A stretch of DNA of 32,065 nucleotides, taken from positions 1-32,065 of the forward strand of contig JANQEJ010000137.1 of NCBI GenBank assembly GCA_028278425.1, given 5' to 3'. Of the stretch, positions 7,472 to 15,027 are shown piece after piece. The DNA is from Planctomycetota bacterium. GTDB taxonomy: Bacteria; Planctomycetota; UBA1135; GCA-002686595. The stretch's first letter is position 1. Every line of letters begins with the position of its first letter. A program made the position numbers and the translations under genes. Below the pieces are notes generated by a model that saw only the letters and a program-made list of their open reading frames with translations, was not told the DNA's origin and ran no database searches.

Positions 7472-10285
7472 TCAGGTTCCTCTCGTTTCGGTGAGCTCGC
7501 GGACGCGCCGCTCCTGCCGCAGGCGGTCCAGCGTCTCCGTTGTGAAGACGCGCAACCCGAGGTCGGGGTCGTAGCCGTGGATCTCCTTCACGTCGAGCGC
7601 CTTCAGGTAGGCGAGGATCTCGCGGCTGACGACCTGGCCGGGCACGAGGATCGGGAAACCGGGCGGGTAGGGCGTGACGAAGGTGGCCGACACCACCTCG
7701 CGGCCGGCGTCGAGCTCGGCGGCGATCGTGCCGTCCATGCGCAGGAACTCGCAGGCGTCCTCGGCGTAGGCGGCGTAGAAGGCCGCGCGCATGTCGCCCT
7801 CCGGCGTCGTGTTTTCGTCGGAGCGGAACACGGCGTGGAAGCGGCTGAAGTTCGGCAGCGGCGGCATCTCCTGGGTGAGCGAGGCGACCTGGCGCTCCCG
7901 GTTGGCTCGGGCGGCTCGCGTTTCTCCCTCTTCGCGCTCCTCGAGCTCGCTGGCGAACCGCGTCAGCGTGTCGATCAGGTAGGCGACCGTCCCGCGCGTC
8001 ATGCCGATGTGGATCATGAAGAGCACGGTGTTGCGCGACGTCTTGTTGATCTGGATGTCGAAGCCGTCCATCAACGCCTGCTTGAACGAGTCGCCGTCCA
8101 GGCCGGCGCGCCCGCAGGCCAGCGTCACGCGCGTCGGGTCGAGCGCGAACTCGTCGTCGTGCCACGCCTTCTCCATGCGGGTCCAGCCGTGGTCGGGGTC
8201 GTAGTAGGCCTCGATGCCCGAGGGGCGATACTCGCTCGGGATCAGCTCGCCGGGGCCGAGCACCGTGAAGTGCCGCTTCAGGAGCGGGTCGGTGCGGATG
8301 CGCTCGCGCAGGATCATCGCGAGTTCGATGCTCTTCTGGACGAGCTCGTAGCCCTCGAACTCGACCTGCCGCCGCCCGACGTCGAGCGACGCCAGGATCT
8401 GATAGTTCGGCGACGTCGAGGTGTGCGTCATGTACGCCTCGTGGAACGCGTCGGCCACCTGGCGCTCGAAGTCCTGGTCGTTGACGTGGATCATCGAGCC
8501 CTGGCGCAACGCGGTCAGCGTCTTGTGCGTCGACTGCGTCGCGTAGACGCGGACCCGGGCGAGATCGGGATCGGGCAGGAGCTCCCGGTCGAGCGCGCTT
8601 TCGTCGAGGTCGCCGGCCGTCTCGCTCCAGCGGGCGTACTCCGCGCGGTACTCGGGGCTCGCGAGCTTGCGGCGCAGGCGGTTGGCCGCGTCCATCGCGG
8701 TGCGGCGGCGCGAGATCGGCGTGAAGGTGGCGAAGGCGAACCAGGCCTCGTCCCACAGGAAGATCATGTCCGGCTTGATCGCCAGGACCTCCCGCATCAC
8801 GCGCTTGGTGTCGTACGTGATGCCGTCGAACGTGCAGTTCGTGAGCAGCATGCACTTCACACGGTCGAGCTTGCCGGCGTCGCGCAGCTCGAGCAGGTGG
8901 CGCTTGATCTCCCGGAGCGGGACGCCGCCGTACATCGAGTACTCCGAGCACGGATAGGGGTCCATGTAGATCGGGAGCGCGCCCGAGAGCAGGACCGAGT
9001 AGTGGTGCGACTTGTGGCAGTCGTGCGAGACCAGCACGATGTCGCCCGGCTTCATCAGCGCCTGGAGCGCGATCTTGTTCGCCGTCGACGTGCCGTTCGT
9101 GACGAAGTAGGTCTGCCGCGCGCCGAAGGCGCGCGCGGCGGACTCCATCGCCCTCTTCATCGAGCCGTGCGGCTGGAGGAGCGAGTCCAGCCCGCCCGTC
9201 GTCGCCGAGGTCTCCGCCAGGAAGATGTTGTCGCCGTAGAACGACCGCATGTCCTGGATCCAGTGCGACTTCGAGATCGACTTGCCCTTCGAGATCGGCA
9301 TCGCGTGGAACACGCCGGTCGGCTTCTGGCTGTAGCGGCGCAGCGCGGAGAAGAACGGCGTCTCGAAGCGCTGGTGGATCCCCTTCAGGATCGAGAGGTG
9401 CAGCTCGCGGTAGTCCTCCTGGCGGTAGAACACGCGCCGGAACTCGCGCGAGCCGACGCCGGCGACCTCCTCCACAGGAGATTCGGTCACCAGGAAGAGG
9501 TCGAGCTCGGGCCGCAGCTTCTTCAGCACCTTCGCCAGCGCCAGCGCGCGCTCGAAGTCGCTCATCTCCTCGAGCTCGTCCTCGCGCAGGCCGGCGATCG
9601 CGACGTACTGCTGGAGGATCTCGAGGTGGTTCGACGAGGCGAACGGGAACCCGTAGCGCGCGACGCAGGTCTGCACGTTGTGGTTGAAGAGCACCGCGAT
9701 CAGCGCGTCCTCGAAGCTCGGCACGACGACGACGTCGTAGACGAAGTCGTCCTCGGAGCGGCGCATCTCGAGCAGCCGGCGGCGGAGCTCCGCTTCCTCG
9801 TCCGCGGCGAGGTCGTCGACGACGAGAACCTCGAAGTAGGGCCGCCCCTCCTCGGCGAGCGGCGCGGAGAGGAGCTCCTCGAGGTCGGGGCCCTCGCCTG
9901 AGTCGCGCGACCAGGCGGCGGCGACGTCGCGGCTGCGGTAGGCGTCGCTGGAGAGCAATCGCGCGATGCGCGTGACCTGGCGCCCGACGAGCTCGTACTC
10001 GCGGCGCTCGAAGGCGCGCAGGAGCTCGCCGAAGACCTGTTTGCCCGGGAAGGCCCAGTACGACTCGATCGGCGTGAGGAGCTCGAGGTCGCGCGCCACG
10101 TTGCGCTCGTGCTTCCGCGGGTCGCGCCCGCGCTTCAGGTCCAGCTCGATGCGGCGCGCGCCCGCCTTCAGGCGGCTCCAGGCGTCGGTACGCAGGTGCG
10201 AGGCGTTGTAGTACGTGCTGAGCGACGTCTTGCGCGCCGGTTCCACGCCTTGGAAGGGCTGGATCTCTCTCCCGTTGTCCGTCAC
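7472..10285 (-). CDS. PLP-dependent Orn/Lys/Arg decarboxylase (fold type I) with long N-terminal module
   Basis: 937 residues from GTG 10285, with GAGGAGG upstream. The start overlaps the upstream gene's stop as GTGA. Residues 1-320 include a stretch (FEVLVVDDL to VVVVPSFEDALIAVLFNHNV, about 151-204) resembling the receiver-like wing domain of inducible amino-acid decarboxylases. The catalytic core has SHWIQDMRSFYGDNIF, ETSATTGGLDSLL, YFVTNGTSTANK (393-404), VSHDCHKSHHYS (419-430), FLWDEAWFAF with the PLP-binding Asp512, and STHKTLTALRQGS with the Schiff-base Lys588. It should release CO2 from a basic amino acid to give a diamine or agmatine; I cannot tell which substrate. It is longer than the usual 710-760 residues because of the N-terminal module and an insert near 526-575. 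Third gene of the operon. Confidence 0.9.
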   Translation of the reverse strand: MTDNGREIQPFQGVEPARKTSLSTYYNASHLRTDAWSRLKAGARRIELDLKRGRDPRKHERNVARDLELLTPIESYWAFPGKQVFGELLRAFERREYELVGRQVTRIARLLSSDAYRSRDVAAAWSRDSGEGPDLEELLSAPLAEEGRPYFEVLVVDDLAADEEAELRRRLLEMRRSEDDFVYDVVVVPSFEDALIAVLFNHNVQTCVARYGFPFASSNHLEILQQYVAIAGLREDELEEMSDFERALALAKVLKKLRPELDLFLVTESPVEEVAGVGSREFRRVFYRQEDYRELHLSILKGIHQRFETPFFSALRRYSQKPTGVFHAMPISKGKSISKSHWIQDMRSFYGDNIFLAETSATTGGLDSLLQPHGSMKRAMESAARAFGARQTYFVTNGTSTANKIALQALMKPGDIVLVSHDCHKSHHYSVLLSGALPIYMDPYPCSEYSMYGGVPLREIKRHLLELRDAGKLDRVKCMLLTNCTFDGITYDTKRVMREVLAIKPDMIFLWDEAWFAFATFTPISRRRTAMDAANRLRRKLASPEYRAEYARWSETAGDLDESALDRELLPDPDLARVRVYATQSTHKTLTALRQGSMIHVNDQDFERQVADAFHEAYMTHTSTSPNYQILASLDVGRRQVEFEGYELVQKSIELAMILRERIRTDPLLKRHFTVLGPGELIPSEYRPSGIEAYYDPDHGWTRMEKAWHDDEFALDPTRVTLACGRAGLDGDSFKQALMDGFDIQINKTSRNTVLFMIHIGMTRGTVAYLIDTLTRFASELEEREEGETRAARANRERQVASLTQEMPPLPNFSRFHAVFRSDENTTPEGDMRAAFYAAYAEDACEFLRMDGTIAAELDAGREVVSATFVTPYPPGFPILVPGQVVSREILAYLKALDVKEIHGYDPDLGLRVFTTETLDRLRQERRVRELTETRGT

Positions 10286-11166
10286 GACGGCTCCTCCTCG
10301 CCGCGCAGACCCGCGCGCGTGCCGCGCGTCGGCTTCGTGAGCGGTCCGAGCTTCGACAGGTGCTCGCTGGGATCCTCCGCGTAGATGCCGAAGTGCACGC
10401 GGCGGTCGCGGAAGCTCTTCAAGGGCTGTCCCAGGCCGCGCAGCCCGAACTCGCGGCTGCGGCGCACGCGGTCGAGGTCGATCTCCAGCGGAATGAGCTC
10501 CTCGGCCGACCCGGCCTCGTGCAGCACGTCGCCGTAGGGTCCGACGATGATCGACTTGCCGACGCCGATCTCGCCGACGCCGTTGATGTCGAAGAAGAAG
10601 CACTGGTTGATCGCCGCGCTCGCGCGCGCGATCGAGAGCTCGACCTCGCGGTCGATCGTCGTCGTCATCGTCGGGTGGAGGATCACCTCGGCGCCCATCG
10701 AGACCAGCGTGCGCGTCGTCTCCGGGAACCACATGTCGTAGCAGATCGAAACGCCGAAGCGCCCGACGTCCGGGACGTCGAAGACGAGGAAGTCCTCGCC
10801 GCCCTCGACTCCCTCCTCGTAGGGGCGGAAGGGGAACTGCTTGCGGTAGCGGCCGACGACCTCGCCGTCGGGGTCGAGCACCGTCGCCGTGTTGTACGTG
10901 TGGTCGCCCTCCTTCTCGAACATCGTTCCCGGCAGGAGCCAGAGCGAGTGCCGGCGCGCCATCTCGCGGAAGCGCTCCTCGGTCGGACCCGGGATCTCCT
11001 GCGCGCGCGCGAGCGACGGGCCGAAGGGCGAGAGCTCGCTGAACACGACCATCTGCACCCAGGGGTAGAGGCTCTGGAGCAGGTCCAGCTTGCGCTCCAT
11101 CTGATCGATGTTGTCCCCGTGCGCGGGGAGGTCGAGCTGCATGCCGGCGATCGAGAAGGGCTGCAT
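10282..11166 (-). CDS. nitrilase-superfamily carbon-nitrogen hydrolase
   Basis: 294 residues from ATG 11166, eight bases after the aminotransferase stop. The nitrilase triad is visible: Glu44 in VVFSELSPFG, Lys109 in GRYRKQFPF and Cys142 in VSICYDMWFPE. Strands such as LWLLPGTMFEK, DHTYNTATVLDPDGEVVG and HPTMTTTIDRE fit the fold. The family cleaves C-N bonds of amides and carbamoyl-amines; N-carbamoylputrescine amidase is one member and would suit an arginine-decarboxylase neighbour, but the active-site surroundings are not specific enough to call it AguB. No signal peptide. It sits between the aminotransferase and decarboxylase genes and overlaps the latter by four bases, so they are translated together. 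Confidence 0.9.
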   Translation of the reverse strand: MQPFSIAGMQLDLPAHGDNIDQMERKLDLLQSLYPWVQMVVFSELSPFGPSLARAQEIPGPTEERFREMARRHSLWLLPGTMFEKEGDHTYNTATVLDPDGEVVGRYRKQFPFRPYEEGVEGGEDFLVFDVPDVGRFGVSICYDMWFPETTRTLVSMGAEVILHPTMTTTIDREVELSIARASAAINQCFFFDINGVGEIGVGKSIIVGPYGDVLHEAGSAEELIPLEIDLDRVRRSREFGLRGLGQPLKSFRDRRVHFGIYAEDPSEHLSKLGPLTKPTRGTRAGLRGEEEPS

Positions 11167-11174
11167 CGCGCTCG

Positions 11175-12497
11175 TTAGCTCGTCGGGGTCGTCTCGGGGG
11201 TTCCGGCGACGCGGAGGATCTCCTCCTCGAGCACGTCGAGCCCTCGTTCCAGCTCCCCGTCCGGGATGACGAGCGGCGCCAGGATGCGGATGACGTTGCC
11301 GTAGGACCCGGCGGGGATCACGAGCACGCCGCGCTCGAAGCAGGCGCGCACGATCCGCCCGACGAGCTCGCCGGCCGGGCGGTGCGGGTCGTCGTCGTGC
11401 ACGAACTCGAGCGCGCACATCGCGCCGACGCCGCGCGCGTCGCCGATCGAGCTGCAGCGCTCCTTCAGCGACTGGAAGCGCGCGAGGATCTTCGCCCCGA
11501 TCTCCTCGGCCCGCCGGTTCAGGTCGAGCTCCTCCATCGTCTGGATCGACGCGAGCGCGGCGGCGCAGGCGACCGGGTTGCCGCCGTAGGTGCCGCCGAG
11601 CTGGCCGGGAGCGGGGGCGTCCATGAACTCCCGCCGGCCGACCACCGCCGAGATCGGCATGCCCGAGCCGAGCGACTTGGCCCAGGTGGAGAGGTCGGGC
11701 GTGATGCCCGCGTGCTCGTACGCAGCCCAGCGGCCGGTGCGGCCGAAGCCGGACTGCACCTCGTCGACGATCAGGAGCATGCCGTGCTCGTCGCAGATGC
11801 GGCGCAGGGCGCGCAGGTACTCCGCGGGGGCCGGCGCGAAGCCGCCTTCGCCCTGGACAGGCTCGATCAGGACCGCGGCGACGCGCTCGGCCGGGATCGT
11901 GTTGACGAAGGACTCCTCGAGCCGCTGGATCTCCCGCTTGACGAACTCCTCGCGCGAGAGGCCGTCGTTGTAGCGGTAGTAATTGGGGAAGGGCAGCCGG
12001 TAGACCTCGGGCGCGAAGGGGCCCGCGCCCTTCTTGTAGCCGGTCTTCGACGTGAGCGTCAGCCCGAGGAGCGTGCGCCCGTGGAAGGCCTCGGTGAAGC
12101 AGAGCAGCGCCGGCCGCCCGGTGGCGAGGCGCGCGATCTTGATCGCGTTCTCGACCGCCTCGGCGCCCGAGTTGACGAGCATCGCGCGCGTCTCGTCGCC
12201 GTGGGGGAAGAGCTCGACGAGCTTCTCGCAGAGCGCGACGTACGGCTCGTAGGTCGTGACGTGGATGCAGGTGTGGAGCAGCTTCTCCGCCTGCTCCTGG
12301 ATCGCGCGGACGACCGCCTCGGGGCAGTGACCGGCGTTCAGCGTGCCGATTCCGCCGGCGAAGTCGATCAGCTCGCGGCCTTCCAGGTCGGTGATCTTCG
12401 CGCCGCGCGCGGTGGCGGCGACGGCGTCGTTCATGCGCGCCACGCCGCGGGCGACGACGCGCTCGCGGCGTCGGAGGAGCTCTTCGTTCCTGTCCAT
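11175..12497 (-). CDS. class III aminotransferase (4-aminobutyrate/diamine type)
   Basis: 440 residues from ATG 12497; an in-frame TTG at 12503 with AGAGG at better spacing is possible. PLP-fold markers: GGIGTLNAGHCPE, VNSGAEAVENAIKIAR (108-123), ALLCFTEAFHGRTLLGLTLT, IEPVQGEGGF (211-220), IVDEVQSGFGRTG (243-255) with Asp245, and WAKSLGSGMP with the PLP Lys274. LGGTYGGNPVACAAALA is typical of GabT and ornithine/diamine aminotransferases. It should move an omega-amino group from GABA, putrescine or a similar compound to 2-oxoglutarate. It heads the five-gene minus-strand operon and is divergent from the Na+/solute symporter. GabT-like is likely but the substrate is inferred. Confidence 0.92.
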   Translation of the reverse strand: MDRNEELLRRRERVVARGVARMNDAVAATARGAKITDLEGRELIDFAGGIGTLNAGHCPEAVVRAIQEQAEKLLHTCIHVTTYEPYVALCEKLVELFPHGDETRAMLVNSGAEAVENAIKIARLATGRPALLCFTEAFHGRTLLGLTLTSKTGYKKGAGPFAPEVYRLPFPNYYRYNDGLSREEFVKREIQRLEESFVNTIPAERVAAVLIEPVQGEGGFAPAPAEYLRALRRICDEHGMLLIVDEVQSGFGRTGRWAAYEHAGITPDLSTWAKSLGSGMPISAVVGRREFMDAPAPGQLGGTYGGNPVACAAALASIQTMEELDLNRRAEEIGAKILARFQSLKERCSSIGDARGVGAMCALEFVHDDDPHRPAGELVGRIVRACFERGVLVIPAGSYGNVIRILAPLVIPDGELERGLDVLEEEILRVAGTPETTPTS

Positions 12498-12565
12498 GGG
12501 CAAGGCCTGAGCCTCTTCTCGGGAGGGGGTCGGGGGGAGTTCGGCGGACGGTGGAAAGCTCCCCA

Positions 12566-12573
12566 GTATACTC
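12566..12573. promoter_or_regulatory. AGTATACT palindrome in the divergent promoter region
   Basis: The 113-base gap between the aminotransferase and symporter genes is GC-rich except for this perfect palindrome. It supplies a TATACT -10-like hexamer on both strands. On the plus strand it lies about 40 bases before the symporter ATG. I see no convincing -35 hexamer. It could be a shared promoter core or an operator; the call is tentative. Confidence 0.3.
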
Positions 12574-12610
12574 CCGCCGCCGGTGGCTCCGAAAGCCCGA
12601 CCGGCGCTCC

Positions 12611-14107
12611 ATGAGCCCGAAACTCGTCGGCATCCTGGCGTACTTCGGCGTCCTGGTCGCGATCGGGGTCGTCGCGTCGCGCCGGACGAAGGACGTGCGG
12701 GACTACTTCGCCGCGGGGAAGCGGCTCTCCTACTGGTCGGTCGCCTTCTCGGCGCGGGCGACCGGCGAGTCGTCGTGGCTCCTGCTCGGGCTCACCGGGA
12801 TGGGCGCCGCGGTGGGGGTGCAGGCGTTTTGGGTGGTCCTGGGGGAGGTCCTCGGCGTCGCGGGCGCCTGGCTTCTCCTGGCGCGACGCTTCAAGCGGCG
12901 GACGGACCGCTACGACTCGATCACGATGCCCGATTACCTGGAGAGCCGCTTCCGGGACACCGGGCACGCCCTCCGGCTGGCGTCGGCGGGCGCGCTCGTC
13001 GTGTTCGTGACGGTCTACGTCAGCGCGCAGATCGACGCCACGGGGAAGGCCTTCGAGAGCTTCCTCGGGTGGAACTACTTCACGGGCGCGCTGGTCGGCT
13101 TCGCCGTGGTGCTGGCGTACGTCGTGACCGGAGGCTTCGTCGCGGTGGTGTGGTCGGACGTGTTCCAGGGTGCGCTCATGTTCCTCGGGCTGGTCTGCCT
13201 GCCGGCCGTGGGCTTCTGGACCGCGGGCGGCGTCGGGCCCGTGCTCGACGGGCTGCGCGGGGTCGACGCGGCGCTGCTCTCGCCGTGGGGGCCTTCGGGG
13301 CCGGGGCCGAAGGCGGTGTTCGAGATCCTGGGGTTCCTGTGCATCGGGTTGGGGTTTCTGGGCTCGCCGCAGATCTTCGTGCGGTTCCTCGCGCTGCGGG
13401 ACGAGGAGGAGATCGGCCGGGGGGCGACGGTCGCGCTCGTCTGGACGCTCCTGGCCGACAGCGGGGCCGTTCTGATCGGGATGGTGGGGCGGCATCTGCT
13501 CGGTTCGGGGAACGAGGAGGTGCTGCCGCTCCTGGTGGAGCACCTCCTGCCGGCGGTCCTCGTCGGCATCTTCATCGCGATCGTGCTCGCGGCGATCATG
13601 TCGACGGTGGACTCGCTCCTCGTCGTCGCGTCGAGCGCCGTCGTGCGGGACTGGTACCAGAAGGTGCGCCATCCGGAGATGGCGGACGAGGCGCTGGTGA
13701 AGCGAAGTCGCGCGACGACGTTCGTCCTGGCGGGATTCGCGCTCTGCGTGGCGCTGAGCGTCGCGGTCCTTCACCCGGAGCGGACGGTCTTCTGGTTCGT
13801 CGTGTTCGGGTGGGCGGGGATCGCGGCGACGTTCTGTCCGACGGTGATCCTGTCGCTGTTCTGGGAGGGGATGACGCGGCGCGGGGCGCTGGCGGCAATG
13901 GCGGCGGGGTTTCTCGGCGTGATCTTCTTCAAGTTCGGGGCGCCACGGTTGCCGGGGGCGGTGGGGGAGGCGTTCTTTGATCTGAGCGAGATTCCGCCGG
14001 CGTTCTTGTTGTCGGGTGTCGTGGGGGTCATGGTGAGCTTGGTGGACCGACGCAGCGGTTCCGCCAGGACGCGAGGAGGCAGCCGAGGAACGTCGTCTCC
14101 GCGTTAG
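12611..14107 (+). CDS. sodium:solute symporter (SSS/PutP family)
   Basis: 498 residues from ATG 12611, with about a dozen hydrophobic segments. Family features: DVRDYFAAGKRLSYWSVAFSARATGESSWLLLG near the N-terminus, containing the TM1-TM2 region that binds Na+ and substrate in PutP; YDSITMPDYLESRF; VYVSAQIDATGKAF; TGGFVAVVWSDVFQGALM; and LAAIMSTVDSLLVVASS, the conserved Ser/Thr Na+-site helix. Members import proline, pantothenate, sugars or other solutes with Na+ across the inner membrane. Being divergent from an amine/amino-acid operon, it may take up that operon's substrate or product; this is inference. The C-terminus is Ser/Arg/Gly-rich and probably cytoplasmic. Confidence 0.92.
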   Translation: MSPKLVGILAYFGVLVAIGVVASRRTKDVRDYFAAGKRLSYWSVAFSARATGESSWLLLGLTGMGAAVGVQAFWVVLGEVLGVAGAWLLLARRFKRRTDRYDSITMPDYLESRFRDTGHALRLASAGALVVFVTVYVSAQIDATGKAFESFLGWNYFTGALVGFAVVLAYVVTGGFVAVVWSDVFQGALMFLGLVCLPAVGFWTAGGVGPVLDGLRGVDAALLSPWGPSGPGPKAVFEILGFLCIGLGFLGSPQIFVRFLALRDEEEIGRGATVALVWTLLADSGAVLIGMVGRHLLGSGNEEVLPLLVEHLLPAVLVGIFIAIVLAAIMSTVDSLLVVASSAVVRDWYQKVRHPEMADEALVKRSRATTFVLAGFALCVALSVAVLHPERTVFWFVVFGWAGIAATFCPTVILSLFWEGMTRRGALAAMAAGFLGVIFFKFGAPRLPGAVGEAFFDLSEIPPAFLLSGVVGVMVSLVDRRSGSARTRGGSRGTSSPR

Positions 14108-14238
14108 CATGCAGCGTCATTCGATCCCGCAGGTTCGTGTGCTGGTTTCTCAGCCACTGTGGTTCGAGGGAAAGTCGAGCGACGAGCATTCTTGAACGAG
14201 ACAACGGATAGCCGCATGCCGAACAGGAGGATAGCCGG

Positions 14239-15027
14239 ATGAGGGTGCCGACTTGGGTCGCGCTTGCGATCGAGCTCGTGATTCTCGTTTATGCCGCCTA
14301 CGACATCTTCGCACCCACCGGAGCTTGGAGGCCATTCCAGCTACCCGAGGGGATGAACGTCGCACTGGCCAGCGTGGCGATCGCGATGACGGCAATTGTC
14401 CTGACCACTCACGTAGAGACCGCTGCACGTGCTGCCGATCTGAAGAATTCGGGTCGGATCGCGGAAGCTCTGGCGCAGCGGGGCTCCCTCTGCACGACCG
14501 TCCATGAGAAGGAGTTCTACTCGATGTGGCCGGCGCACTTCGCCGCGGCTCAACGCAACGTCGACATCACCCATCTCGGCGGCGGCATGCCGAACAAGAG
14601 ACAGAGCCGTACCGAGGACGCGTACTACGCAATGCTCGCGAAGCTGGTCAAGGGTTCATCAGCCGACATACGGCGAGTCGAGCGCGTCACCGACGCGAAG
14701 CTGCCGTGGATCCAGAGGCTGATAACCGACCTTGGGAAGTCTCCGAAGTTCTCTCTCGCTCTCTATGAAGAAGACGTCCAAGACGGCGAAATGCCTCTCG
14801 CGCTCAGCGTCAGTAGAGTCGACAGCAAGTACGGGTGGATCATCTCGCTGGCTGAGGAGCGGTCGACTCGGGGGAGTCGCGACCTTCTCGTCTGTGACCC
14901 GGACGCGGTCAACATGCTCGCAGCCTACTTCACCGAGAGAGTCTGGAAGCGTTCGACGTTGGTCGTGAACAAGGGGCGACTGCTGGAAGGCGTGTGGAAC
15001 GAGATTCAAGCCAAGTACAAGGCATGA
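14239..15027 (+). CDS. membrane protein with cytoplasmic domain of unknown function
   Basis: 262 residues from ATG 14239, with AGGAGG eight bases upstream. Two hydrophobic segments near the N-terminus (about 5-24 and 40-58) form a hairpin. The remaining 200 residues are soluble and probably cytoplasmic: FYSMWPAHFAAAQRNVDITHLGG, ADIRRVERVTDAKLPWIQRL, LALSVSRVDSKYGWIISL, RDLLVCDPDAVNMLAAYF. The layout recalls catalytically dead phospholipase-D-like or HTH-associated sensor domains seen in bacterial regulatory proteins, but no HKD motif is present, so this is only a resemblance. The stop overlaps the next ATG (ATGA), so it is translated with the ASCH-GNAT gene. I do not recognise the family. Confidence 0.75.
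   Translation: MRVPTWVALAIELVILVYAAYDIFAPTGAWRPFQLPEGMNVALASVAIAMTAIVLTTHVETAARAADLKNSGRIAEALAQRGSLCTTVHEKEFYSMWPAHFAAAQRNVDITHLGGGMPNKRQSRTEDAYYAMLAKLVKGSSADIRRVERVTDAKLPWIQRLITDLGKSPKFSLALYEEDVQDGEMPLALSVSRVDSKYGWIISLAEERSTRGSRDLLVCDPDAVNMLAAYFTERVWKRSTLVVNKGRLLEGVWNEIQAKYKA

Noticed and set aside
7373..9901. 842-codon open frame opposite the decarboxylase gene
   Set aside because: Antisense shadow of a gene with complete PLP-enzyme motifs; its own translation is repetitive Arg/Val/Leu/His.
14108..14180. tRNA-like TTCGATCCC and GGTTCGAG strings at the left edge of the island
   Set aside because: No acceptor, D-arm or anticodon arm can be built around them.
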